Part shown: one piece after another, positions 43,289 through 51,264 of the stretch
Numbering within the stretch: the stretch's first letter is position 1
Layout of the letters: every line of letters starts with the position of its first letter
Origin: Actinomycetospora endophytica
GTDB lineage: Bacteria; Actinomycetota; Actinomycetes; Mycobacteriales; Pseudonocardiaceae
Assembly (NCBI RefSeq): GCF_021026375.1
Contig: NZ_JAJNDB010000005.1
Location: 1 to 64,000, forward strand
Length of the DNA stretch: 64,000 nt
Reading direction: 5' to 3'
The notes under the pieces: model-generated
What the model saw: only the letters and a program-made list of their open reading frames with translations
Databases searched by the model: none
What the model was told of the DNA's origin: nothing
Program-made: the position numbers and the translations under genes

Positions 43289-44713
43289 ATGACCGTCCTG
43301 GCGGACGAAACCGACAGGAGCGGAGGGCTCCGCCCGGCGATCAGGACACTGTCAACGGCCGATTCCAGGCCTCGGAGGCTGCAGAACGTGACCGCTCCCG
43401 GTGCGCGGCCGACGGGCTCGACGCCCGGGCCGCCCGCGCGCACCGAGCAGTCGCCCGGGCGGCTCGCCACCGTCTCCCCCGGCCGCTGGACCCTCTGGTC
43501 GCTGCCCCGGCCGGCCCTGGTCTACGTCCTCGCGGTCGATCTCGCGGCGGTCGCGGTGATCGTCGCGGCGTTCGTCTGGCGCCCCGTCACCGGCCGCGAC
43601 TGGCTCGTCGCGGGGCTGCTCTTCCTGGGCGCCGCGGTGCACGCCGAGGCCGCCCGGCACATCGAGCGGATCCGGATCACCCGCAACGACCGGCCCTTCA
43701 TCGACCTCAAGTCGATGTGGACCTTCGCCGGGCTGCTGCTGATCCACCTCGGGCCCACGCTGATGCTGGTCACCGCGACGTTCGCCTACTGGTGGATACG
43801 CAACGAGCAACGACCGGCGCCCCACCGGTGGACGTTCTCCTGGGCCACGGTGGTGCTCGGGACGAGCGCGGCCTCGCTGGTCCTGCTCGGCATCGACAAG
43901 AGCACACTGCTCACCGCCGCCGCCGGGCCGCAGGGGCTGGTCCTCATCGCCCTGGCCGCGCTGGTGCGCTGGACGGTCAACCACGGCCTCGTCGTCGGGA
44001 TCATCCTGCTGATCTCGCCGTCGCCGTCCGTGCGGCGCCACCTCGCGAGCCCGTCGGACACGCTGCTCGGGCTGGGCGCGCTGGCCCTGGGCGCGGCGCT
44101 CGCGGTCCTGGCCGCGGCGTCGCCGTGGCTCGTGCCGATCCTGCTGGTCCCGGTGATCATGCTGCACCGCGGCGTGCTCGTGGACCAGTTCCGGCAGGCG
44201 GCCCGGACCGACCCGAAGACCGGGCTGGCCAACGGGGCCGCCTGGTCCGAGATGGCCGAGAAGGAGATCGCGCGGACCCGCCGGCTCGGCACCGGTCTCG
44301 CGGTGCTCATGGTCGACCTGGACAACTTCAAGGCCGTCAACGACGCCCACGGCCACCTGGCGGGCGACGAGGTGCTGCGCGCGGTGGCCGCCGCGCTGTC
44401 CGCCGAGGTCCGCGGGTACGACGCGGTGGGTCGCTTCGGCGGCGAGGAGTTCGTCGTCCTGCTCTCGGGAGTCGACACCGCGTCCGCGGCGCTGACCGCC
44501 GACCGGCTGCGGGCCCGGATCGGGGCCCTCGACGTCACGGTGGACGCCCCGGGCGGCACGTCGCGGATCCGGGGTCTCACCGCCTCCGTCGGGTGCGTCG
44601 CCAGCCCGAAGGCGGCGGGCACCGTCGACGAACTGGTGGGCGCCGCCGACAGCGCGCTCTACGAGGCGAAGCGGGCGGGGCGCGACCGCGTGGTCACCGC
44701 CCCGCCGGCCTGA
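43289..44713 (+). CDS. Membrane diguanylate cyclase (GGDEF domain)
   Basis: 474 residues. After a Pro-rich N-terminus there are about six or seven membrane spans (LVYVLAVDLAAVAVIVAAFV, WLVAGLLFLGAAVHAEAARH, MWTFAGLLLIHLGPTLMLVT and others). A C-terminal GGDEF domain follows: TDPKTGLANGAAWSEMAEKE, the active site GGEEF at 384-388 in AVGRFGGEEFVVLL, and an inhibitory-site RGYD at 375-378 five residues before it. It should make cyclic di-GMP with product inhibition. ATG 43289 is preferred over the adjoining TTG 43286. Confidence 0.9.
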   Translation: MTVLADETDRSGGLRPAIRTLSTADSRPRRLQNVTAPGARPTGSTPGPPARTEQSPGRLATVSPGRWTLWSLPRPALVYVLAVDLAAVAVIVAAFVWRPVTGRDWLVAGLLFLGAAVHAEAARHIERIRITRNDRPFIDLKSMWTFAGLLLIHLGPTLMLVTATFAYWWIRNEQRPAPHRWTFSWATVVLGTSAASLVLLGIDKSTLLTAAAGPQGLVLIALAALVRWTVNHGLVVGIILLISPSPSVRRHLASPSDTLLGLGALALGAALAVLAAASPWLVPILLVPVIMLHRGVLVDQFRQAARTDPKTGLANGAAWSEMAEKEIARTRRLGTGLAVLMVDLDNFKAVNDAHGHLAGDEVLRAVAAALSAEVRGYDAVGRFGGEEFVVLLSGVDTASAALTADRLRARIGALDVTVDAPGGTSRIRGLTASVGCVASPKAAGTVDELVGAADSALYEAKRAGRDRVVTAPPA

Positions 44714-44733
44714 CGCCCGTCAGACCACCGGCC

Positions 44734-45909
44734 TCAGCGGAACGCGGCGAGCCCGGTCAGGGCCTGTCCGATCGAGAGCGCGTGCATCTCCTCGGTGCCC
44801 TCGTAGGTCAGCACCGTCTCGAGGTTCGTCATGTGCCGGAACACCGGGTACTCGAGGGTGATCCCGTTGCCGCCGAGCACGGTGCGCGCGGTGCGGGCGA
44901 CGTCGAGCGCGGCGCGGACGTTGGCCATCTTCCCGAAGCTCACCTGCGAGGGGTGCAGCTCGTGGGCGTCCTTGAGGCGGCCGATGCGGGCGGCGGTGAG
45001 GTCGGCCTGGTTCACGGCGACGACCATGTCCGCGAGCTTGCGCTGGGTGAGCTGGAACCCGGCGATCGGCTTGTCGAACTGCTCCCGGTCGAGCGCGTAG
45101 GACAGCGCGGCCTCGAAGCACGAGCGGGCCGCCCCGACCGCGCCCCACAGGATCCCGTAGCGCGCCTCGTTCAGGCACGACAGCGGGCCCTTGAGGCCGC
45201 TGACCTCGGGGAACATCGCGTCGGCGGGCAGCCGCACGCCGTCGAGCACCAGCTCGGCGGTGAGCGAGGCGCGCAGCGAGAGCTTGTGCTTGACCTCGTT
45301 CGCGCTGAACCCGGGGGTGTCGGTGGGCACGACGAAGCCGCGGATCCCCTTCGAGCCCGCGTCCGGGTCGGTCTGGGCCCACACGACGGCGACGTCGGCC
45401 AGGGTCCCGTTGGTGATCCACATCTTGGAGCCGTCGAGGACCCAGTCGTCGCCGTCGCGGCGGGCGCGGGTGCGCATCGAGCCGGGGTCGGACCCGGCGT
45501 CGGGCTCGGTCAGCCCGAAGCAGCCGAGCGCGTCGCCCGTGGCCATCCGGGGCAGCCACTGCTGCTTGTGCTCCTCGGTGCCCCAGCGGTGGATCGCGAA
45601 CATGGCGAGCGAGCCCTGGACGCTGACGAACGACCGCAGCCCGGAGTCGACGGCCTCGAGCTCGCGGCAGGCCAGCCCGTACGACGTGGCATTGGTCCCC
45701 GCGCACCCGTAGCCCTCGAGGTGCATGCCGAGCAGGCCGAGCGCGCCGAGGCCCTTCGCGATGTCCCGCGGGAGGGTGTTGGACTCGTACCAGTCGGCGA
45801 TGCGCGGGGCGAGCTCGGCGTTCGCGTAGTCCCGCACCGCGTCGCGGATGTCGCGCTCCTCGGCGGACAGCTCGGCGTCGACGGCGAGGAAGTCAGAGGG
45901 GTCCGGCAT
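44734..45909 (-). CDS. gcdH: Glutaryl-CoA dehydrogenase-like acyl-CoA dehydrogenase
   Basis: A 391-residue FAD acyl-CoA dehydrogenase. The segments YGLACRELEAVDSGLRSFVS, GCFGLTEPDAGSDPGSM, SKMWITNGTLADVAVVWAQT and ARTVLGGNGITLEYPVFRHM, and the catalytic E370 in TYEGTEEMHAL, follow the glutaryl-CoA dehydrogenase subgroup. It would oxidise and decarboxylate glutaryl-CoA from lysine or tryptophan breakdown. ATG 45909. No other genes of that pathway are near. It is convergent with the GGDEF gene, 20 bp apart. Confidence 0.85.
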   Translation of the reverse strand: MPDPSDFLAVDAELSAEERDIRDAVRDYANAELAPRIADWYESNTLPRDIAKGLGALGLLGMHLEGYGCAGTNATSYGLACRELEAVDSGLRSFVSVQGSLAMFAIHRWGTEEHKQQWLPRMATGDALGCFGLTEPDAGSDPGSMRTRARRDGDDWVLDGSKMWITNGTLADVAVVWAQTDPDAGSKGIRGFVVPTDTPGFSANEVKHKLSLRASLTAELVLDGVRLPADAMFPEVSGLKGPLSCLNEARYGILWGAVGAARSCFEAALSYALDREQFDKPIAGFQLTQRKLADMVVAVNQADLTAARIGRLKDAHELHPSQVSFGKMANVRAALDVARTARTVLGGNGITLEYPVFRHMTNLETVLTYEGTEEMHALSIGQALTGLAAFR

Positions 45910-45941
45910 GGTCCCCACGGTAGGGCCTCGTGGCCGAACGG

Positions 45942-46412
45942 TCAGTGCACCGGAGCGTGAGGTCCGTGCCAGAAACCGGCGAACCCGGGGTGCAGATCGA
46001 GGGCGTCGACCTCGCCCAGCGGCACCCACCGCAGCTCGGTCGCCTCGCCGTCGGTGGGCTCCAGGTCCGGGGGCGGGACGGTCAGCCCGCCGTGCACCGT
46101 CGTGTAGGACCAGCCGCCGTGGTCGTCCACCGTCTCGTCGGTCACGACGACGACGGCGGCCTCCAGTCCGGTCTCCTCCCCCGCCTCCCGCAGCGCGGTG
46201 TCGCGGGCGGTCTCGGCGCTGTCGCGGGCCCCGCCGGGGATGCCCCAGGTGCCGCCGTGATGGCTCCAGAACACCCGATGGGCGAGCAGCACGCGGTCGT
46301 CGGCGGTGACGAGGAGACCCGCCGCGCCGAAGCGCCCCCAGTGCCGGTGACCCTGCGCGCAGTGCACCCAACCGTCGCCGTTGGTACCCCGGTCCTCGTC
46401 GCGCGCCGCCAC
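45942..46412 (-). CDS. NUDIX hydrolase
   Basis: 156 residues from GTG 46412. The NUDIX box is complete: GGARDSAETARDTALREAGE followed by ETGL. VHCAQGHRHWGRFGAAGLLV precedes it and the C-terminus ends FAGFWHGPHAPVH. It hydrolyses a nucleoside diphosphate linked to another moiety; substrate unknown. It lies 32 bp upstream of the gcdH start on the same strand and is divergent from the YbdK-type ligase gene. Confidence 0.85.
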   Translation of the reverse strand: MAARDEDRGTNGDGWVHCAQGHRHWGRFGAAGLLVTADDRVLLAHRVFWSHHGGTWGIPGGARDSAETARDTALREAGEETGLEAAVVVVTDETVDDHGGWSYTTVHGGLTVPPPDLEPTDGEATELRWVPLGEVDALDLHPGFAGFWHGPHAPVH

Positions 46413-46431
46413 CCCACGATGATCCCTGGTC

Positions 46432-47553
46432 GTGGAACCCGGTGCTCGCCGCCTCGGCGTGGAGGAGGAACTGCTGCTCGTCGACCCCGACGACGGGCGC
46501 CCGCTCGGGCTCTCGGGCGCGGTCCGCGACACCGGCGAGGCCGGTGACGAGCTCGACGGCGAGATGCGCGCCGAGCAGGTCGAGACCGGCAGCACGCCCC
46601 ACCACGAGGCGGACGCCCTCGCGGCGGACCTCGTCGCCCGCCGTCGCACGGCCCTCGACGCCGCGGGGACCCAGGGCGCCGTCGTCGCGGGGCTCGCCAC
46701 CTCCCCCGTCGCTCCCGACCCGCTCGCCCCGCCGCCCGGGCGGTACGGCCGCATCCTCGAGCGCTTCGGCCCGATCGCCTCCGAACAGCTGACCAATGGC
46801 CAGCACGTGCACGTGGAGATCGCCTCGCGGGAGGAGGGGGTGGGCGTGCTCGACCGGATCGGGCCCTGGCTCCCCGTGCTCCGGGCGCTCTCGGCCAACT
46901 CGCCGTTCTGGCGCGACGACGACACCAACCACGCCAGCTACCGCTCGCTGGTGTGGAACCGGTGGCCCTCCGCCGGCCCCACCCCGGTGTTCGGGAGCCC
47001 CGCCGCCTACGACGCGACCGTGGCCGCGATGATCGCCACCGGGACCGTGCTCGACGAGGGGATGGTCTACTTCGACGCCCGCCTGGCCGCGTCCTTCCCG
47101 ACGGTGGAGGTGCGGGTCGCCGACGTGGCGGGCGAGGTCGAGGAGGCCGTCGTCGTCGCGCTCCTGGCCCGGGCGCTGGTGGACACCGCGGCGCGCGCGT
47201 GGGCGGCCGGGGAACCGGCCCCGTCGTCGCCGGTCGAGGCGCTGCGGCTGGCGCACTGGCGCGCGGCCCGGTCGGGCTGCGTGCCGGGGCACGACGCCGA
47301 GGCCGGGGTGCTGGTCGACCCGCGCACGGGCCGGGCGTCCGGGGCGGACACCGTCGTCGCGGCGCTGCTCGAGCACGTGGACACGGCGCTCGGGGCCGAC
47401 CGGGAACGGGTGCGCGAGGGGTGTGCCCGCGTCCTGGCCGGCGGCACCGGGGCGGCGCACCAGCGGCGGGTGTTCGCCGACGCGGGCGGCCATGCCGGTG
47501 ACGGGGTGCGGGCGGTGGCGCTGGACGCGGCCGCCCGGTGCGCTCCGCGCTAG
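46432..47553 (+). CDS. Glutamate-cysteine ligase 2-type (YbdK) carboxylate-amine ligase
   Basis: 373 residues from GTG 46432. The YbdK/GCS2 signature RLGVEEELLLVDPDDGRPLG opens the fold, followed by MRAEQVETGSTPHH, TNGQHVHVEIASREEGVGVL and FPTVEVRVADVAGEVEEAVV. It joins a carboxylate to an amine using ATP; the E. coli relative has weak gamma-glutamylcysteine ligase activity. Actinobacteria use mycothiol, so the substrate here is open. The TAG stop is directly followed by the third palindromic repeat. Confidence 0.85.
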   Translation: MEPGARRLGVEEELLLVDPDDGRPLGLSGAVRDTGEAGDELDGEMRAEQVETGSTPHHEADALAADLVARRRTALDAAGTQGAVVAGLATSPVAPDPLAPPPGRYGRILERFGPIASEQLTNGQHVHVEIASREEGVGVLDRIGPWLPVLRALSANSPFWRDDDTNHASYRSLVWNRWPSAGPTPVFGSPAAYDATVAAMIATGTVLDEGMVYFDARLAASFPTVEVRVADVAGEVEEAVVVALLARALVDTAARAWAAGEPAPSSPVEALRLAHWRAARSGCVPGHDAEAGVLVDPRTGRASGADTVVAALLEHVDTALGADRERVREGCARVLAGGTGAAHQRRVFADAGGHAGDGVRAVALDAAARCAPR

Positions 47554-47568
47554 GTGCGCTGCGCGCCT

Positions 47569-47608
47569 GTGAGCAGTAATTGACCCTATAGCGTCAATTA
47601 CTGCTCAC
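47569..47608. repeat. Palindromic repeat copy 3
   Basis: 40 bp: GTGAGCAGTAATTGACCCTA followed by TAGCGTCAATTACTGCTCAC. The arms match each other except for one position and differ from copies 1 and 2 by a compensated C-G swap (GCAGTAA/TTACTGC instead of GCACTAA/TTAGTGC). It is preceded by TAGGTGCGCTGCGCGC, as copy 1 is. It supplies the TGA stop of the minus-strand SDR gene and sits between convergent genes. Confidence 0.95.
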
Positions 47609-49143
47609 AGGCCGGAGGCACCTCCGACGATCCCCCGCGCCATCGACGGGAACACCAACGGCGCCCCGACTCGCAGCGCCGTGCCGTAGGCGACTCCCCC
47701 GAGCCCCGACGGCCGGAACCCGACCTCGATCTCCAGCCGCGCACCCTCGCCCTGCGGCACCACCGTGAAGCTCAGCCACAGCCGCCCGGGCACTCGCAGG
47801 TCGGCCCGCAGGCGCAGCATCCGCTCCGGCTCGATCGCCTCCACCCGCCAGGCGTCCACCACGTCCCCGACGACGAGGTCCCGCCCGTGCGGCCGCCCGC
47901 GGTAGGCCCCGACCCCGCCGAGCAGCTGATCGGCCCAGCCCAGCGCGGTGAACACCCCCGGCGGCGTGTACCACCCGGTGTCGCCGCCGAGACGCTGCAG
48001 CGAGCCCCACACCGCCCGCGCCGACGCTCGCGAGTCCGCCCGCGTCGTCCACCGCCAGGTCGCCCCGCCCGACCCCGCCGGGTCGGTGGCCAGCGCGAGG
48101 GCCGCCGGCCGCGCGACCGCGTCGGCCCACGACGCCTCTGCCGCCTCGGTCGCCGAGAGCCCGTCGCCGGAGGCCGACGAGGACGGTGCCGGGTCGCGCT
48201 CCTCCGGATCGGATCCGTCCCGGCGGCGTCCCAGCGCGGCGCGCACCGCCGCGTCGTAGGTCGTCGGTCCGTCCGGCGGCGGCCCCATCAGGGCGGTCGC
48301 GGCGGCGAAGGAGTCGTCGCACACGAGCTCGTGGCGCAGCGACTCGACCAGCGGCTCCACCAGCGCGCGGGGCAACGGGGAGAGCAGCTCCATCGCGGCC
48401 GCGGCCACGGTGGGTCCGCCGGGTGGGACGGGCACCGGCAGCGGGACCGCGATCCGCTGCGGCAGGCCGGCGATGCGCGCGTAGCGCTGCACGAGGTCGA
48501 GGTAGGTGATCACGTCGGGCCCGCCGACGTCGAACGCCCGGTCCACCTCGGCGGGCAACTCGGTGGCCGCGGTCAGGTAGTGCAGGACGTCGTCGACGGC
48601 GATCGGCTGGGTGCGGTGGTGCAGCCAGCTGATCGCGGGCAGGACCGGCACCCGCTCGGCCAGGTAGCGGATCATCTCGAAGCTCGCGGACCCGGAGCCC
48701 ACGACGATGGACGCCTCGAGCGCCGCCGTCGGGACCGCCGAGGCGAGGAAGATGTCCGCCACCTCGGCCCGGGAGGCCAGGTGGCGCGAGGCGTCGCCGT
48801 CGTCCGGGCGCAGGCCGCCGAGGTAGACCAGCCGGCCCACGCCCGCGCCGGCGGCGGCGCCCGCCACCGCCTCGGCGGCGGCCCGGTCGCGCTCCGGGAA
48901 GTCCGAGCGGCCGAGGGCGTGCGCGAGGTGGATGACGACGTCGGCGCCCTCGACGAGCCGCGTCAGCGCGGCCGGATCCCCGCCGAGCTCGCCGGGGACG
49001 ACGTCGACCCGGTCGGCCCAGGCGCACAGCGCGAGCTTGTCGGGCGAGCGGATCAGGACGGTGACCTCGTCACCGCGCGCGAGCAGGCGGGGGACGAGCC
49101 GGGTCCCCAGGTAGCCGGTGGATCCGATGACGGCACAGCGCAC
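47605..49143 (-). CDS. SDR/NmrA-type oxidoreductase with DUF2867 domain
   Basis: A 512-residue two-domain protein. The N-terminal atypical SDR (MRCAVIGSTGYLGTRLVPRL, GADVVIHLAHALGRSDFPER) runs to about residue 310. The C-terminal DUF2867 domain covers about 330-512 (WRWTTRADSRASARAVWGSL, LDVGDVVDAWRV-type strand VVGDVVDAWRVEAIEPERML, RLEIEVGFRPSGLGGVAYGT). This fusion is common in actinobacteria; function unknown, perhaps quinone or lipid-related. Its stop lies within palindrome copy 3. Confidence 0.88.
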   Translation of the reverse strand: MRCAVIGSTGYLGTRLVPRLLARGDEVTVLIRSPDKLALCAWADRVDVVPGELGGDPAALTRLVEGADVVIHLAHALGRSDFPERDRAAAEAVAGAAAGAGVGRLVYLGGLRPDDGDASRHLASRAEVADIFLASAVPTAALEASIVVGSGSASFEMIRYLAERVPVLPAISWLHHRTQPIAVDDVLHYLTAATELPAEVDRAFDVGGPDVITYLDLVQRYARIAGLPQRIAVPLPVPVPPGGPTVAAAAMELLSPLPRALVEPLVESLRHELVCDDSFAAATALMGPPPDGPTTYDAAVRAALGRRRDGSDPEERDPAPSSSASGDGLSATEAAEASWADAVARPAALALATDPAGSGGATWRWTTRADSRASARAVWGSLQRLGGDTGWYTPPGVFTALGWADQLLGGVGAYRGRPHGRDLVVGDVVDAWRVEAIEPERMLRLRADLRVPGRLWLSFTVVPQGEGARLEIEVGFRPSGLGGVAYGTALRVGAPLVFPSMARGIVGGASGL

Positions 49144-49179
49144 CGGCCCATCCTGACGGCCGGGCCCGGGCCGCGCGCG

Positions 49180-49395
49180 TCACCCGCGCACGTTCGGCTT
49201 GCCCTCCTGGTCGGCCCAGCGCTGGTCGATGCCGATGATGCTCTTGCGCCCGCGCATGATGCGGGCCACCTGCCAGACACCGATCACGCCGAGGACGAGC
49301 CCGATGATCGGGTAGTGCAGGACGAACGCCACGAGCGCACCCGCGCAGATGGCCCCGACGACGATGTCACGCAGTGCCAGGACGATCGCTTTCAT
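49180..49395 (-). CDS. Small membrane protein
   Basis: 71 residues from ATG 49395, with GGAGG 5 nt upstream. Two hydrophobic spans (IVVGAICAGALVAFVLHYPI, IGLVLGVIGVWQVARIM) and a polar C-terminus (GRKSIIGIDQRWADQEGKP). No family recognised. The start codon was chosen from the ribosome binding site. Confidence 0.65.
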   Translation of the reverse strand: MKAIVLALRDIVVGAICAGALVAFVLHYPIIGLVLGVIGVWQVARIMRGRKSIIGIDQRWADQEGKPNVRG

Positions 49396-49509
49396 CGGCA
49401 CCTCCGCGCCCCGTCGATGTCATGGGCATCACCGGTCAGTGTGCCTCCTGGGCCGGTGGGGCGCACGTATCGTGGTGAACCGAGCTGCTCACCCTCGGCG
49501 ACATCGATC

Positions 49510-49525
49510 TGTGGTGCAAATCACA
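49510..49525. promoter_or_regulatory. CRP-like binding site upstream of whiB1
   Basis: TGTGGTGCAAATCACA matches the CRP pattern TGTGA-N6-TCACA at nine of ten defined positions. It lies in the 499-bp gap between the divergent small membrane gene and whiB1, about 55 bp before a TATTCT -10-like element (49580-49585). In M. tuberculosis whiB1 is controlled by the cAMP receptor protein, which fits. No other gene is seen in this gap. Confidence 0.55.
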
Positions 49526-49894
49526 GTTCACTCGAACGCCAAAGGCGATCACACTCGTTTGTTCTGAGCGTTGTCCGGTTATTCTTGTGGGCCGGACCGC
49601 GCCTCGGAGCGCTGTCCGGTGCCGGAGTCCTTCGCGAGGGTGGGAGACCATCCCGGCGGGGACCCGGAGAGGACCGCACGATGACCGGCCTCGGGGCCCA
49701 GCGCCCCGTCGAGACCGGCCGTCGGCGTCCCCATGAGGCAGCACCCACGACGACCGACCCGTCACGGCGTCACCGACGCCGGGCTCGCGAACGCGCGCGC
49801 CACGACGGCGCACGACCACGCACGACCCCTGGCGTCCCGGACCACCGGACGCCCGACCAGCACGCACTCGATCGAAGAAAGGACTGCAGGACCC

Positions 49895-50149
49895 ATGGAC
49901 TGGGAGCTCGCGGCATGCCGCGACCACGACCCCGAACTCTTCTTCCCCGTCGGCACCGAGGGCCCCGGAGCCGAGCAGGCGACCGCAGCCAAGTACATCT
50001 GCGGCACCTGCCCGATCAGCTCGGCCTGCCTGCGCTGGGCGCTCGACACCGGCCAGGAGGCCGGCGTGTGGGGCGGCACCTCGGAGGAGGACCGTCGCGA
50101 CATGCGGCGTGCCGGCCGCGGCGGGCGAACGATCGCCGTCAACGCCTGA
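49895..50149 (+). CDS. whiB1: WhiB1-type iron-sulfur transcription factor
   Basis: 84 residues, the length of mycobacterial WhiB1. The four cluster Cys are C8, C36, C39 and C45 (MDWELAACRDHDPELFFPVG, YICGTCPISSACLRWALDTG), followed by GVWGG at 57-61 and a basic C-terminus. It binds a [4Fe-4S] cluster, reacts with NO and in mycobacteria binds the main sigma factor. Start ATG 49895 with GAAAGGA upstream. It has a strong terminator and a CRP-like site in its upstream region. Confidence 0.93.
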   Translation: MDWELAACRDHDPELFFPVGTEGPGAEQATAAKYICGTCPISSACLRWALDTGQEAGVWGGTSEEDRRDMRRAGRGGRTIAVNA

Positions 50150-50159
50150 GAACACACCA

Positions 50160-50190
50160 CGGGCCCGGTTCCACCCTGGAACCGGGCCCG
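50160..50190. terminator. Strong terminator hairpin after whiB1
   Basis: A 13-bp perfect stem, CGGGCCCGGTTCC (50160-50172) with GGAACCGGGCCCG (50178-50190), and a 5-nt loop. It lies between convergent whiB1 and the DUF2188 gene and can serve both; no long T-run on either side. Confidence 0.88.
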
Positions 50191-50215
50191 TCGTCGTGTG
50201 TGCGGGACGTCCGCG

Positions 50216-51133
50216 TCAGCGGCGTCCGGTGACCTTCCGGGCCGCCTCGGCGAGCAGGTGCCCGCTGGTGGAGACCACGGCGCCGGTCACGCTGAACGTG
50301 GTGCGCACCGCGAAGCCCGCGACCTGGCCCGCGATGCGGACCGGGTTGTAGGACGGTGCGGTGTGCTGGACCTGCCGGGAGGTCTCCTCGACGGCGGCGT
50401 CGACCTTGCGGGCCTGCGCCTCGGAGACGCTGGTGATCTTGCCGGCGACGTCGTCCCCGACGGTGTTCAGCTCGCTCTCGACGCCGGAGCTGACCTTGTC
50501 GGCCCGCTCCGCGCCGGAGACGGCCTTGCTGCCGGCCTCGTCGGCGGCCGCGCCGACCGTCTGACCGGCCCGCTTGCCCGCGGCCGCGGTGTCCTTCGCG
50601 ATGCGCTCGCCCGCGCGCCCGGTGGTCTCGGCCACCTGGGAGCCGGTCGTGCGCGTGATCGCCGCGGCGTCCCGGACGGCGGGCTTGGGCGCCTTGCCGT
50701 TGCGGACGGCCTTGGCCTCGCCGGCCACCCCGGACGCGCCGGCCTCGGCCTGCGCCACCGCCTTCTTGCCCGACGTCTCGGCACGATCGGCGATCTTCTC
50801 GCCGGTGGCCTTGGCGTCGGAGGCGACGGTGTCGGCCGTCGCCTTGGCCTTGCCCGCCGCGGCCTTGCCGGTCGCCTGGGCGCCCGCGGCGGTGGCCTTG
50901 GCGGCGTTCTTCGCCGGCTCGGTCGAGGGGGCGCCCGACTTCACGGTCTGTGTCTCGCGGACCTTGCCGTCGGTGCCGTACACGACCACCTTGCCGCCAC
51001 CGTCCTTGGCGACGATCTCGGTGGCGCGCGCGACGGCCTCGGCCTGCGTCGGCGCCTTGGCGCTGGCGCGCTGCGCGCCCTTCTTCAGGACCTGCCAGCC
51101 GTCGTCGGTCGGCTTCACGTCACGGTCGGCCAT
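50216..51133 (-). CDS. DUF2188 domain with long Ala/Lys-rich (LEA/histone-like) tail
   Basis: 305 residues. Residues 1-about 65 form a DUF2188-like domain (DRDVKPTDDGWQVLKKGAQR, KVVVYGTDGKVRETQTVKSG). The rest is an Ala/Lys/Thr/Gly-rich region with irregular 11-residue-like repeats (AAGKAKATADTVASDAKATG, GERIAKDTAAAGKRAGQTVG) resembling LEA or histone H1-like proteins, ending in a more hydrophobic stretch (IAGQVAGFAVRTTFSVTGAV). It might bind DNA or protect against stress. ATG 51133 is preferred over 51145. Confidence 0.75.
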   Translation of the reverse strand: MADRDVKPTDDGWQVLKKGAQRASAKAPTQAEAVARATEIVAKDGGGKVVVYGTDGKVRETQTVKSGAPSTEPAKNAAKATAAGAQATGKAAAGKAKATADTVASDAKATGEKIADRAETSGKKAVAQAEAGASGVAGEAKAVRNGKAPKPAVRDAAAITRTTGSQVAETTGRAGERIAKDTAAAGKRAGQTVGAAADEAGSKAVSGAERADKVSSGVESELNTVGDDVAGKITSVSEAQARKVDAAVEETSRQVQHTAPSYNPVRIAGQVAGFAVRTTFSVTGAVVSTSGHLLAEAARKVTGRR

Positions 51134-51264
51134 GGCGGTGTCCACTACTCCCTGGTCTCGGACTGTGCATCCGTGTCGAGTCGGCGCGGTGCGCGGCCGA
51201 CGGGGTCACGGTGAGTGTTCCCCCGCTCCGACCTGCACAAACACGTTACCGTGACCACCGCCAC

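Noticed and set aside
44734-47493. A single 919-codon minus-strand protein
   Set aside because: Only the last 391 codons form a protein family (glutaryl-CoA dehydrogenase); the upstream part overlaps NUDIX and YbdK genes in other frames.
39055-47608. CRISPR array from repeated 40-bp units
   Set aside because: The copies are perfect palindromes 1.0 and 7.5 kb apart with genes between them and no spacers or cas genes.
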